DNA of 64,000 bases from Anaerorhabdus furcosa (GCF_900167375.1 NZ_FUWY01000007.1:87930-151929); one strand, 5' to 3'; positions 16,411 through 26,085 are shown, counted from the stretch's first letter. Notes: a model not told the origin generated them from the sequence alone. Translations and numbers: made by a program.

Positions 16411-17424
16411 ATGAAAATGCATTGTAATTTAGGTGAAAAAGGTTATGACATTCTACTGGAAAGAGGATGTTTAGACAAGTTGAGTAAGGTAATGGATACC
16501 ACGAGGCGCTATTTTATAATTAGTGATGATGGAGTACCTACTGAACTTATCATGAAGGTTCGCAATCAACTACAAGATGCGAATATGGTAATACTAAAAC
16601 AAGGTGAAGCATCCAAGAGTATGGAGAATTATGAACATTGTTTAAAAATGATGTTGCAAAAGAAATTTACTCGCCGTGATTGTGTCTTAGCAATTGGTGG
16701 AGGCGTTGTAGGTGACTTAGCAGGCTTTGTTGCTGCAACTTATATGCGTGGAGTAGATTTTATTAATATCCCAACGACAACACTTTCTCAAATTGATAGT
16801 AGTATTGGAGGTAAGGTTGCGATTGATATGATGGGTATTAAGAATTGTGTGGGTGCATTTTGGCAACCACAACTCGTTCTTATTGATCCAAACGTATTGA
16901 CTACATTACCAACCCGTCATTTCTATAATGGCTTAGTAGAAGCGTTAAAAGCGGGTTTAATTCAAGATAAAATCTTGTTTGAACTCTTTGAAAGAGATGA
17001 TTATTTAGATCATCTTGATGAAATTCTAGAACGCTCTCTTGAAGTGAAACGAAAAGTCGTTGAAGAAGATGAAAAAGAAATGGGTCTAAGAAAAATATTA
17101 AACTTTGGACATACAGTAGGTCATGGTATTGAAAGTGCACTTCACTTTGAAGGGTATTATCATGGTGAATGCGTAGGATTAGGAATGATTGCGATTTTAG
17201 ATAATCAAGAGATACAAGATCGTACTAGGAAAATACTTATTAAAATGGGTTGTCCAACGCATGCAAAAGTAAAAAGTGAAGAAGTAGGAAAATATATTGC
17301 AAGTGATAAAAAATCGAAAGGTGAATTAATTACTGTAATACGAGTTCCTCGAATTGGAGAAGCCATCTTGGAAGATATTCCGATTCAAGATGTAGAGAAA
17401 ATAGCAAAGGAGGTTTGCGAATGA
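16411..17424 (+). CDS. aroB: 3-dehydroquinate synthase
   Basis: A 337-residue NAD- and metal-dependent enzyme converting DAHP to 3-dehydroquinate. Visible motifs are AIGGGVVGDLAGFVAATYMRG, IPTTTLSQIDSSIGGK, the metal-site glutamate in GLVEALKAG, and NFGHTVGHGIE with metal histidines. It is the first structural gene of the operon, 20 bases after the attenuator T-run, with GGTGAGGG as ribosome site. The stop overlaps the aroC start. Confidence 0.95.
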   Translation: MKMHCNLGEKGYDILLERGCLDKLSKVMDTTRRYFIISDDGVPTELIMKVRNQLQDANMVILKQGEASKSMENYEHCLKMMLQKKFTRRDCVLAIGGGVVGDLAGFVAATYMRGVDFINIPTTTLSQIDSSIGGKVAIDMMGIKNCVGAFWQPQLVLIDPNVLTTLPTRHFYNGLVEALKAGLIQDKILFELFERDDYLDHLDEILERSLEVKRKVVEEDEKEMGLRKILNFGHTVGHGIESALHFEGYYHGECVGLGMIAILDNQEIQDRTRKILIKMGCPTHAKVKSEEVGKYIASDKKSKGELITVIRVPRIGEAILEDIPIQDVEKIAKEVCE

Positions 17425-18533
17425 AAAATACAATAGGAAATTTATTTAGAGTCACACTTTTTGGTGAATCTCATGGAGAAGCTATCGGTGTTGTTTTGGA
17501 TGGTGTACCTGCAGGAATTGAAATTGATAAAGAATTATTTGATCATCAAATGTTTCTAAGAAAACCAAAAGGAACTATCTCAACACAGCGACGTGAAAAA
17601 GATGAAGTCAACTTTGTAAGTGGACTCTTTGAAGATAAAACAACAGGAGCACCATGTTGCATGTTGATTTACAATGGAGATCAACATTCTCAAGATTACT
17701 TAAAGATTAAAGATGTTGCACGACCATCTCATGCAGATTATGCCGCAAATGTAAAATATGGAGGATTCCAAGACTATCGTGGTGGTGGTCATTTCTCAGG
17801 AAGACTTACAGCACCACTGGTTGCAGCAGGAGCTATCGCTATTCAAATACTTAAAGAAAAAGGAATTACAATTGGAACACATGTTAAACAACTACATACG
17901 ATTGTTGATGATTCCTTCTCAACAGAGATTGAAGAGTGTAAAAAACAAATTGAAGAAATTAATCAAAAAGAATTTTCCATAATAAATGAAGATAAAAAAG
18001 AAGATATGATTCAAAGAATTGATGAAGCTCGAATGAGTCTTGATGCAGTTGGTGGTGTACTTGAAACCTGTGTAATTGGAATGCCTGCCGGAATAGGTGA
18101 ACCAGCATTTGATTCAATTGAAAGTCGATTATCACATGCGATATTCAGTATAGGTGCTGTGAAAGGAATTGAATTTGGATTGGGATTTGGATTTAAAGAT
18201 AAAATGTCGTCTGAGGTCAATGATGAATTTGAAGTAATCGATGGCAATATAGTAACCAAAACAAATAACAATGGTGGTATCAATGGTGGTATTTCAAATG
18301 GTATGCCAATTTTGTTTAAGACAGTAGTTAAACCGACTTCATCGATTGCGAAGCATCAAAAGTCAGTGAATTTTAATACAAAAGAAAATGTTGATTTAGA
18401 AATAAAAGGACGTCATGATCCTGCAATTATTCACCGTGCACGTGTTGTCGTTGATAGTATGGCAGCTATTACACTTGTGGATTGTTTGATGGAAAGATAT
18501 GGCATGGTATGGTTTCAAGGAGAAAAGAAATGA
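17421..18533 (+). CDS. aroC: Chorismate synthase
   Basis: A 370-residue FMNH2-dependent enzyme forming chorismate from EPSP. GESHGEAIGVVLDG at the N-terminus, the GRHDPAIIHRARVV C-terminal signature and the basic segment HADYAANVKYGGFQDYRGGGHFSGR with catalytic histidine are present. AGGAGG lies upstream and the ATG at 17421 overlaps the aroB stop by four bases; two extra upstream codons with a TTG start are not supported. Confidence 0.95.
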   Translation: MKNTIGNLFRVTLFGESHGEAIGVVLDGVPAGIEIDKELFDHQMFLRKPKGTISTQRREKDEVNFVSGLFEDKTTGAPCCMLIYNGDQHSQDYLKIKDVARPSHADYAANVKYGGFQDYRGGGHFSGRLTAPLVAAGAIAIQILKEKGITIGTHVKQLHTIVDDSFSTEIEECKKQIEEINQKEFSIINEDKKEDMIQRIDEARMSLDAVGGVLETCVIGMPAGIGEPAFDSIESRLSHAIFSIGAVKGIEFGLGFGFKDKMSSEVNDEFEVIDGNIVTKTNNNGGINGGISNGMPILFKTVVKPTSSIAKHQKSVNFNTKENVDLEIKGRHDPAIIHRARVVVDSMAAITLVDCLMERYGMVWFQGEKK

Positions 18534-19780
18534 AGCGTGGATTAATTGGTTACCCTTTAGGGCATAGTTATTCAAAACCAATTCATGAAAAATTGGGTGG
18601 TTATCCATTTGAAATCGTTGAGCTTCATCCTGATAACTTTGATTCATTTATGAAAGAAAAAAACTTTGTATCAATCAATGTGACTATTCCCTATAAACAA
18701 CAAATCATTCCTTATCTTGATGAACTGGATGAGAAAGCTAAGAAAATAGGAGCAGTGAACACAGTAATCAATCAAGATGGAAAATTAATTGGATACAATA
18801 CGGATTATTATGGATTCTGGTGGATGTTGAATCATCACAAAGTCATGATTGAAAATAAAAAAGTTGCGATACTTGGAAATGGTGGTGCAACGCAAGCAGT
18901 CAAGGTAGTCATAGAAGATATGGGTGCAAAAGAAATCATCATTGTATCAAGAAAAAGTTCTGATGAATCCATATCGTATGAAGAGTTATACAAACAACAT
19001 AACGACATTGAAGTTTTAATCAATGCAACCCCTGTAGGCATGTCACCAAAACATGATGCAAGTCCAATTGAACTTGAAAACTTCAAACACTTAGAAAGTG
19101 TTGTGGATATTGTGTACAATCCACTAAGAACTAAATTAATGATTGATGCAGAAAAGTTAAATCTTCAAACGGTGGGTGGATTAGAGATGCTAGTTGCCCA
19201 AGCAAAACAAGCTGTTGAAATCTTTGTTGATAAAACTCTGAGTGATCAGGATATAGAAAATGTACATCACATGATTAAAAGCAAAAAAGAGAATCTAGTA
19301 TTTATTGGAATGCCTTCTTCGGGTAAAACGACAATCGCTAAAATATTAAGTGAAGAACTTGATTTGCCTTTTGTGGATTTGGATGAAGAAATCGTTAGAA
19401 AATCAGGTAAAACAATAAAAGAAATTTTTGCAGAAAGTGGAGAGGATAAATTCAGAGAAATTGAAGCTGAATGTGTACTTGATCATTGCATGGATGAGGG
19501 TCGTGTTATCTCATGTGGGGGTGGCGTTATCAAAAATAGTAAAAATATTGAGCATCTTAAAAAGAAGGGGTATCTTATTTGGATTGATCGTGACTTAGAA
19601 TTTCTTAAATCAGATCAAAATAGACCACTATGTAAAGATGATGAAACAATGAAAAGACTTTATTTAGAGCGATATCCGATCTATAAAGAAGCAGCGGATT
19701 GTAGAATTGAAAACAACAACTCTGTTGAAGAGATAGTAAATAAAATAAGAACCCATTTAGAAAGTAGGAAAACAAAATGA
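18530..19780 (+). CDS. aroE-aroK: Fused shikimate dehydrogenase-shikimate kinase
   Basis: A 416-residue two-domain enzyme. Residues 1 to about 250 are AroE: HSYSKPIHEKLG (shikimate serines), NVTIPYKQ (catalytic lysine), GAVNTV, NTDYYGF and the NADP loop ILGNGGATQA. Residues about 255-416 are shikimate kinase: Walker A GMPSSGKTT, FVDLDEEI (Mg/shikimate Asp), FREIE, SCGGGV and the lid QNRPL. The fusion would carry out two consecutive steps, dehydroshikimate to shikimate to shikimate-3-phosphate. The reading frame is continuous with no stop. The ATG overlaps the aroC stop; AAGGAGA is the ribosome site. A longer frame inside aroC is not supported. Confidence 0.93.
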   Translation: MKRGLIGYPLGHSYSKPIHEKLGGYPFEIVELHPDNFDSFMKEKNFVSINVTIPYKQQIIPYLDELDEKAKKIGAVNTVINQDGKLIGYNTDYYGFWWMLNHHKVMIENKKVAILGNGGATQAVKVVIEDMGAKEIIIVSRKSSDESISYEELYKQHNDIEVLINATPVGMSPKHDASPIELENFKHLESVVDIVYNPLRTKLMIDAEKLNLQTVGGLEMLVAQAKQAVEIFVDKTLSDQDIENVHHMIKSKKENLVFIGMPSSGKTTIAKILSEELDLPFVDLDEEIVRKSGKTIKEIFAESGEDKFREIEAECVLDHCMDEGRVISCGGGVIKNSKNIEHLKKKGYLIWIDRDLEFLKSDQNRPLCKDDETMKRLYLERYPIYKEAADCRIENNNSVEEIVNKIRTHLESRKTK

Positions 19781-20802
19781 TAATAACATTAAAAAAAGGT
19801 GCTCCGGAGCACGAAATAAATAAATTAATTCACCAATTTGAAACACAAGGTTTACAAGTAAATATGATTACTGGACAAAATTTCAATGTGTTCGGTTTAG
19901 TAGGCGATACGGCAAAGTTAGATGAAAAACGCATTCAAGCAAATGAATGGGTAGAAAATGTTCAACGTATCGCCGCACCCTATAAACTTTCTAATAGAAT
20001 GTTTCACCCAGAGGACACTGTTGTGGATGTAAATGGAATCCAAGTAGGTGGAGAAAATCCAATTGTTATTATTGGTGGACCATGTTCTGTTGAGGGTGAA
20101 TCAATGATGGTTGAAGTAGCAGAAAAAGTAAAAGAAGCAGGTGGATGTATGATGCGAGGCGGTGCATACAAACCAAGAACATCACCTTATGCTTTCCAAG
20201 GTATGGGTGAAGAAGGATTAATCTGCATGGATAAAGCACGTGCAAAAACAGGATTACCTATCGTATCTGAATTAATGAGTGCAGATAAAATTGATGAGTT
20301 TGTTAAGTATGTCGATATTATTCAAATTGGTGCACGTAATATGCAAAACTTTGATTTATTAAAAGCAGTAGGAAAACTAGATAAACCAATTTTATTAAAA
20401 AGAGGTTTAGCGAATACGATTGAAGAGTGGATTATGTCAGCAGAATACATTATGGCAGGTGGCAATAAAAATGTAATTCTTTGCGAACGTGGTATTCGTA
20501 CATTTGAAAAATATACACGCAATACACTTGATTTAAGTGTTGTTCCTATTATTAAACAAAAAACACATTTACCGATTATTATTGATCCCTCTCATGCAAC
20601 AGGAGACTGGAAATTAATTGAGAGTATGTCACTTGCAGCAATTGCAGCAGGGGCTGATGGATTAATTATCGAAGTTCATCAAAATCCAGAATGTGCATGG
20701 TCAGATGGCCAACAATCACTTAAACCAGAAAAATTTAAACAAGTTGTAGAAAAATGCAAGAAGGTCGCGGAAGCAATTGGTCGCTCTGTTTATGAAGGTT
20801 AA
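19777..20802 (+). CDS. aroF: DAHP synthase (type I-beta)
   Basis: A 341-residue 3-deoxy-7-phosphoheptulonate synthase, the entry step of the shikimate pathway. An N-terminal ferredoxin-like regulatory domain (about 1-70) precedes the barrel with GGPCSVEGE, RGGAYKPRTSPYAFQG, LLKRG and DPSHATGDW. This is the Thermotoga-like class, which is usually feedback-inhibited through the N-terminal domain; there is no chorismate mutase extension. The gene order is not pathway order. Start overlaps the aroE/K stop (ATGA). Confidence 0.94.
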   Translation: MIITLKKGAPEHEINKLIHQFETQGLQVNMITGQNFNVFGLVGDTAKLDEKRIQANEWVENVQRIAAPYKLSNRMFHPEDTVVDVNGIQVGGENPIVIIGGPCSVEGESMMVEVAEKVKEAGGCMMRGGAYKPRTSPYAFQGMGEEGLICMDKARAKTGLPIVSELMSADKIDEFVKYVDIIQIGARNMQNFDLLKAVGKLDKPILLKRGLANTIEEWIMSAEYIMAGGNKNVILCERGIRTFEKYTRNTLDLSVVPIIKQKTHLPIIIDPSHATGDWKLIESMSLAAIAAGADGLIIEVHQNPECAWSDGQQSLKPEKFKQVVEKCKKVAEAIGRSVYEG

Positions 20803-22066
20803 AGTAACTCCGTCCAATCTCACAAATAGAGTCATTGAAATACCTCCTAGTAAATCAATGGCTCATCGTGCGATTGTGTGTGCATCACTTGCAAAAGGTA
20901 AAAGTGTCATCACGAATGTTGATTATAGTGTTGATATTCAAACAACATTAGATGGAATGAAAAAGTTAGGTGCTAAGATTCAACAATTTGATGATTATGT
21001 TGAAATTGAAGGAATTGAAGATTTAGGGAAAATCACAAATACAGAAATTGAATGCAATGAATCAGGTTCTACATTGCGATTCTTTATTCCTATTTTTTCA
21101 TTAACAAATAAGAAAATTATTTTTACCGGTACAAAGCGTTTAATGGAAAGACCACAAGATATCTATCAACAAATCTTTGATGAACAAGGTCTTCATTTTA
21201 GACAAGATACAGGGAAAATAGAAGTAGAAGGTTCAATCCAAAGTAAACGTTATAAATTAAAGGGAAATGTTTCCTCACAATTTATATCAGGATTATTATT
21301 TTCATTGCCTTTATTAAAAATGGATTCAGTAATTGAAATTGAACCACCTTTCGAAAGTAGATCTTATGTGGATTTGACATTGCAAATGATGAAGCATTTT
21401 AATGTGTACGCGCATTTCGTAAATGATACAACCATCCATATTCCGGGTAATCAATCTTATCTTGCAAAAGACACACGCGTTGAAGGTGATTTTTCACAAC
21501 TTGGTTTTTATGCCGTTTTAGGAGCTCTGCAAGGTCCTCTTGATTGTATTGGGTTAAATACCAATTCACTACAAGGAGATAAGCAAATCGTCTCTATACT
21601 AAAAGATATGGGAGTTAAGATAGATGTGCTTGAAGATGGCTATCGTTTCCATAAAGCTGATTTAAAAGGATGTATGATTGATTTAAATAACTGCCCTGAC
21701 TTAGGTCCAATCTTATCAACATGTGCAAGTTTTGCGCAAGGTGAGACAAATATTGTCAATGCAGGCCGTTTAAGAATTAAAGAGAGTGATCGTATCCAAG
21801 CAATGGAAGATGAATTGTTGAAGTGTGGTGTTGATTTCTCTTCGACAAAAAATACGATGACAATTAAAGGACCATGCGCTTTTGAATGTAACAGTGAACT
21901 ACATGGTCACAATGATCATCGCATTGTTATGGCATTATCGATTGCAGCTACGTGTGCAAAACAACCTCTACTCATTGATGATGCACAATCAATTAGAAAG
22001 TCATATCCAGGATTCTTTGAAGATTTAATGTCACTAGGAATCCAGGTAGAGAAAATCGATGATTAG
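20792..22066 (+). CDS. aroA: EPSP synthase
   Basis: A 424-residue 3-phosphoshikimate 1-carboxyvinyltransferase. PPSKSMAHRAIVCASLAKG binds substrate, NESGSTLRF replaces the usual NAGTA(A/T)R region, and RLRIKESDRI and GHNDHRIVMAL complete the active site. The glutamate-serine form of the first motif resembles class II type, glyphosate-tolerant-like EPSP synthases, although sensitivity cannot be judged from sequence. The start at 20792 lies inside the 3' end of aroF and has no clear ribosome site, so translation probably depends on re-initiation. Confidence 0.92.
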   Translation: MKVKVTPSNLTNRVIEIPPSKSMAHRAIVCASLAKGKSVITNVDYSVDIQTTLDGMKKLGAKIQQFDDYVEIEGIEDLGKITNTEIECNESGSTLRFFIPIFSLTNKKIIFTGTKRLMERPQDIYQQIFDEQGLHFRQDTGKIEVEGSIQSKRYKLKGNVSSQFISGLLFSLPLLKMDSVIEIEPPFESRSYVDLTLQMMKHFNVYAHFVNDTTIHIPGNQSYLAKDTRVEGDFSQLGFYAVLGALQGPLDCIGLNTNSLQGDKQIVSILKDMGVKIDVLEDGYRFHKADLKGCMIDLNNCPDLGPILSTCASFAQGETNIVNAGRLRIKESDRIQAMEDELLKCGVDFSSTKNTMTIKGPCAFECNSELHGHNDHRIVMALSIAATCAKQPLLIDDAQSIRKSYPGFFEDLMSLGIQVEKIDD

Positions 22067-22907
22067 TAAGGACACACGATTTTGTATTGTAGGATTAGGT
22101 TTATTGGGAGGATCTTATGCCCAAGGTTTAAAAGCAAATGGATTTTATGTCACAGCGATTGATATCAATGAAGAGAGTATAGATTATGCACTCAATCAAG
22201 GCTGGATAGATGAGGGTGGTGTTACACCGACAAATCAACTTCTCGATGTAGATTGCATTGTACTTGGACTTTATCCCAATGTCGTTGTTAAGTGGATGAA
22301 GCAGTACCAAGATAAAATTAAGTCAGGTTGTATCATTACCGATGTAACGGGAGTAAAACGCGGAATTGTACCTGAGATTCAATCAATTCTTCGTCCTGAT
22401 TTAGAATTTGTTGCAAGTCACCCAATGGCAGGAAGAGAAGTAAGTGGTGTTCAATATAGTGATCCTAATATTTTCAAACCTGCAAATTTCATCGTAACAC
22501 CAACCGATAAAAATACAGATACAGCAATTGAGTTTGTAAAGGATTTATCCAAAGAACTAAGTTTCAATCGCACAACTGAGTTATCACTGAGTCAACATGA
22601 TGAAATGATTGCGTTTTTATCACAGTTAACCCATGTTATTGCGGTGAGTTTAATGAATACCAATGACAATACACATCTTGTTGATTATACAGGAGATAGC
22701 TTTAGAGATTTAACTCGTATTGCTAAAATCAATGAAAATTTGTGGAGTGAGTTATTTATCATGAATAAAGATTACTTACTCAAAGAAATTGATGATTTTC
22801 TAGATGAAATGAAACGCTTTCGTGATACACTAGAAACTGAAGATATCGAGGAAATGAAAAGATTGTTTATTCAATCAACAACGAGAAGAAAATTATTCGA
22901 TAAATAG
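22059..22907 (+). CDS. tyrA: Prephenate dehydrogenase
   Basis: A 282-residue NAD-dependent enzyme making 4-hydroxyphenylpyruvate. The Rossmann motif is GLGLLGGSYAQGL; SHPMAGREVSG and SQLTHVIA carry catalytic and substrate residues. The protein is short, with no C-terminal ACT domain and no chorismate mutase, so it is monofunctional and may lack Tyr feedback control. It overlaps aroA by eight bases. Confidence 0.92.
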   Translation: MISKDTRFCIVGLGLLGGSYAQGLKANGFYVTAIDINEESIDYALNQGWIDEGGVTPTNQLLDVDCIVLGLYPNVVVKWMKQYQDKIKSGCIITDVTGVKRGIVPEIQSILRPDLEFVASHPMAGREVSGVQYSDPNIFKPANFIVTPTDKNTDTAIEFVKDLSKELSFNRTTELSLSQHDEMIAFLSQLTHVIAVSLMNTNDNTHLVDYTGDSFRDLTRIAKINENLWSELFIMNKDYLLKEIDDFLDEMKRFRDTLETEDIEEMKRLFIQSTTRRKLFDK

Positions 22908-22916
22908 GAGGTAAGT

Positions 22917-23363
22917 ATGAAGTTCTATATCATCAATGGTCCCAATATTAACATGGTTGGTATTCGTGAGAAACAAATTTATGGCACAATGGATTTCAAT
23001 CAAGTGATTGAATTAATTCAAAGTGAATCGATTCAACGAGGAATCGAAGTAGAATGTTTCCAAAGTAATCATGAAGGAACATTGGTTGATATAATTCAAG
23101 ATGCTTATTTTAAGAATATTGATGGTATTGTGATTAACCCTGCTGCATATACACATACAAGTGTTGCCATAGCAGATGCAATTAAAGCAATTGCACCTAT
23201 TCCTGTTGTAGAAGTTCATCTCTCAGATATAAAAGAAAGAGAAGCGTTTAGGCACCACTCTTATTGTGCTCCTTATTGTATAGAGCAAATTAAGGGACAT
23301 GGTCCACAAGGGTACATCATGGCAATGGATGTCCTCATTAAAGCAATTGGTGAAAAACAATGA
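22917..23363 (+). CDS. aroQ: 3-dehydroquinate dehydratase, type II
   Basis: A 148-residue type II enzyme of the small dodecameric class. NGPNINMVGIREKQIYG has the lid region and catalytic tyrosine, NPAAYTHTSVAI the substrate-binding part, and EVHLSDIKEREAFRHHS the catalytic histidine. AGGAGG precedes the start. It is the last shikimate step gene in the operon. Confidence 0.95.
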   Translation: MKFYIINGPNINMVGIREKQIYGTMDFNQVIELIQSESIQRGIEVECFQSNHEGTLVDIIQDAYFKNIDGIVINPAAYTHTSVAIADAIKAIAPIPVVEVHLSDIKEREAFRHHSYCAPYCIEQIKGHGPQGYIMAMDVLIKAIGEKQ

Positions 23364-24292
23364 TCTATTTTGGAATAATTGGTCCAGGTAAAATTTCACA
23401 TCGATTTATTTTGGGAATGAAAGATGTAGTTGGTGCTAAAATCATTGCGGTAGCATCGCGAAATGAGGAAAGAGCAAAGACAGTGAAAGAACAGTATAAT
23501 TTTGAAAAATATTATACTTCATACATTGATTTATTGAAGGATGAAAAAATTGATGCAGTTTATATTGCAACACCACCCCATACCCATGATGAACTTATTC
23601 GTTTATGTTTATCTTATGGAAAACATGTACTGTGTGAAAAACCACTGATGGGAAGTAGTGAAAAAGCTAAGCAATGCTTTGTTTATGCTAAAGAAAAACA
23701 ATTACTTCTTATGGAAGCAAATAAAGCACCTTTTACACCAGTATTTAATCAAGCTAAAGAATGGATTGAATTCAATGCAATTGGTAAAGTACAATACATT
23801 GATGCAAGTTATAGCTACCGTCAACTCTTTGGTGAAGACCATTGGGTTTATTGGAAAGATGAAGCAGGTGGAGGTATGTTTGATGTAGGAGTCTATCCTT
23901 TAGCGTTTGTTACATGTTTAATGAATTCACCAGTAGTTGAAAAGAAAAGCATGAGTATTGATCACAATGGCTTATGTGATGGTTTTGAACAAATTCTACT
24001 TCGCTTCGAAAACGGAGTTATGGCAAGCGTACGAGGCGGTATCGATGTACAAACTGAGAATAAAGTAATGATTTATGGTGAAGATGGTTTTATTGAATCA
24101 AACAATTTTTGGAAAAGTCATGAGATTCAACTTGTCAAAGGAAATGAAGTAGTAAAAAAGCATTTCGATTTCACCAGTGAATTTACATTTGAGATTCAAC
24201 ATTTCGTTGATTGTATAAATCAAAAATTAAGTGAAAGCCCTGTTTTATCTGCAAATAGAAGTATTGAAATGATACAAATTATAGAAAAATAA
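23360..24292 (+). CDS. Gfo/Idh/MocA-family oxidoreductase
   Basis: A 310-residue NAD(P)-dependent dehydrogenase. The N-terminal Rossmann fold starts GIIGPGKISHRF, the sugar-binding hallmark is HVLCEKPL, and GGGMFDVGVYP closes the active site. The substrate is usually a sugar or cyclitol and is unknown here. It overlaps the aroQ stop by four bases, so it is translated with the aromatic operon. A link to quinate/shikimate-like cyclitols is possible but is inference. A terminator follows directly. Confidence 0.82.
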   Translation: MIYFGIIGPGKISHRFILGMKDVVGAKIIAVASRNEERAKTVKEQYNFEKYYTSYIDLLKDEKIDAVYIATPPHTHDELIRLCLSYGKHVLCEKPLMGSSEKAKQCFVYAKEKQLLLMEANKAPFTPVFNQAKEWIEFNAIGKVQYIDASYSYRQLFGEDHWVYWKDEAGGGMFDVGVYPLAFVTCLMNSPVVEKKSMSIDHNGLCDGFEQILLRFENGVMASVRGGIDVQTENKVMIYGEDGFIESNNFWKSHEIQLVKGNEVVKKHFDFTSEFTFEIQHFVDCINQKLSESPVLSANRSIEMIQIIEK

Positions 24293-24311
24293 CTCGAGTG
24301 GGTTATTTTTT
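24287..24311 (+). terminator. Terminator of the aromatic operon
   Basis: AAATAACTC pairs with GGGTTATTT (one G-U) over a four-base loop, followed by a run of T residues. The stop codon of the oxidoreductase lies in the left arm. Confidence 0.75.
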
Positions 24312-24332
24312 GAACATTAGGGGGTATGTAGA

Positions 24333-25703
24333 ATGAAAGAGTTTTTTAAGAAATACATTGGTCCAAAAGCGTTTTATTTAAAGACTGCAAAAATTGCGAT
24401 ACCATTATCACTACAAAATCTATTATCAAGTTGTATGGGTATTGTGGATACACTCATGGTTTCATGGATTGGTATGGTAACTGCAGTAGGTACTGCTGCA
24501 CAAATTGACACACTATGTTCAATGATCGCCTATGGATCAATTGGAGGAACAAGTATGTTTTCTTCACAATTTTATGGTGCAAAAGATTATAAAAATTTGA
24601 AGAAAACATTTGGTTTGAGTTTATTATTAGCATTAGGTAACGCATTATTTTGGTTTTTAGTCGCAACTTTTTTTGGACAACAAATTCTTTTGTTTTATAT
24701 GCCAGATGCAGAAATTGTTAAGTTTAGTCTTCAATATTTAGATGTTGCGAAATTTGGTTTAGTTGTGGGTAGTATCAACTTTGCGTTTAGTTATATGTAT
24801 CGTAGTATCCAAAATGCTAAAGTATCTTTATTAGTTAGTATTATTACGATTTCATCCAATGCAATACTCAACGCTTGTCTTATTTTTGGGTTTGGTATCT
24901 TCCCAAAATTAGGAGTTGTTGGAGCAGCATTAGGTACTGTAATTGCACAATCAATTGGTTTAGTAATTTATTTAAGCCATGCGATTATCACAAAACAACC
25001 ATTCTTTGGAACATTCTCTGAAATGTTTAAGATTGATAAAGTATTCGCATTTCCTATCTTAAAAAAAGTAGTACCATTAATTTTCAATGAAACATTGTTT
25101 GGTTTAGGCTCTACACTCTTTATCAAAGCCTTTGGACAACTTGGTAAATCAAGTATGGATGCTTATTATGTAGGAAACCAAATTTATAATACTTTCTTAT
25201 TCATTGTTTATGGTTATGGTAGTACCATTGCGATCTTACTTGGGGTTAAACTTGGCTCAGGTAAAATTGAAGAAGCAAAGCAAGATGCCAATTATCATTT
25301 GGGATTATCATTTATTCTGTCTATCATCTTAGTTCTTGGTATGGTTATCTTCGCAAACCCAATGGTATCTATATTTAAACTTGATGATCCAATTGTACAA
25401 CTTTTAGCAGTCCAAATTGTTTGGGTACTGGCAGTTAAGGTATCCATGCGTCTATTTAATTTCATTATTTTCTCTATTTTAAAGTCTGGTGGCGAATCAA
25501 AAGTAATCCAAATTCTCGATTCAGGTATTCTATGGGTTATTGGGTTGCCTAGCGCGTTTATTTGTGTTAATCTACTACACATGAGTAGTATCGTACTTGT
25601 TTTATTAATTACTCAGCTTGAACAATTAATTCGATTTGTCTTTGGAATTATCTACGTACGTAAGGAAAAATGGGCAAACGACATGACAGTTTTGGTAGAT
25701 TAG
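24333..25703 (+). CDS. MATE-family efflux transporter
   Basis: A 456-residue polytopic membrane protein with about 12 hydrophobic segments in two similar halves. The N-terminal IPLSLQNLLSSCMGIVDTLMVSWIG and the mid-protein KVVPLIFNETLFGLGS, with their internal similarity, are typical of the MatE fold (Na+/H+-coupled drug or metabolite export). The ribosome site is GGGGG. Transcribed after the aro operon terminator, presumably from its own promoter. Substrate unknown. Confidence 0.88.
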   Translation: MKEFFKKYIGPKAFYLKTAKIAIPLSLQNLLSSCMGIVDTLMVSWIGMVTAVGTAAQIDTLCSMIAYGSIGGTSMFSSQFYGAKDYKNLKKTFGLSLLLALGNALFWFLVATFFGQQILLFYMPDAEIVKFSLQYLDVAKFGLVVGSINFAFSYMYRSIQNAKVSLLVSIITISSNAILNACLIFGFGIFPKLGVVGAALGTVIAQSIGLVIYLSHAIITKQPFFGTFSEMFKIDKVFAFPILKKVVPLIFNETLFGLGSTLFIKAFGQLGKSSMDAYYVGNQIYNTFLFIVYGYGSTIAILLGVKLGSGKIEEAKQDANYHLGLSFILSIILVLGMVIFANPMVSIFKLDDPIVQLLAVQIVWVLAVKVSMRLFNFIIFSILKSGGESKVIQILDSGILWVIGLPSAFICVNLLHMSSIVLVLLITQLEQLIRFVFGIIYVRKEKWANDMTVLVD

Positions 25704-25741
25704 TAAAATTTTGATATAATACTCCTGTTAGGTGGTAAAAA

Positions 25742-26077
25742 ATGAAGAAAAAAGAAATGATGATGATTCTTGGCGTAGTAGTGATTGCAGCAGTAATTTT
25801 CATTGCTGTTCAATTCATGAATACGCAGAAAAATAAAGATGTAGTTCGTGTTATTTACAAAAGTGATACCGTATTGGAATTTGATCCAAATAAAGATGCA
25901 GAATATTGGTTTGATGGCAGTTATGGAAAGCTCATGGTTGAAGTAAAAGAGGGTCAGTGGCGTGTAACAAATGAAGAATGCCCAAACCATGTATGTAGTT
26001 CTACAGGTTGGGTATCAGCAGATAGTTATTTACCCATTATTTGTTTGCCAAACGAAATATCTGTTGAATTAAAATAG
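25742..26077 (+). CDS. NusG domain II-type membrane-anchored protein
   Basis: A 111-residue protein: one N-terminal transmembrane anchor (about 7-26) and an extracytoplasmic domain. The C-x3-C pattern in NEECPNHVCSSTGW and the ending LPIICLPNEISVEL are typical of the NusG_II (DUF1312-like) family. These often accompany the neighbouring Gx transporter/heptaprenyl-synthase-component-I genes in Firmicutes. The biochemical role is unknown. A TATAAT lies about 25 bases before the ATG. Confidence 0.8.
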   Translation: MKKKEMMMILGVVVIAAVIFIAVQFMNTQKNKDVVRVIYKSDTVLEFDPNKDAEYWFDGSYGKLMVEVKEGQWRVTNEECPNHVCSSTGWVSADSYLPIICLPNEISVELK

Positions 26078-26085
26078 GTGGCAAT

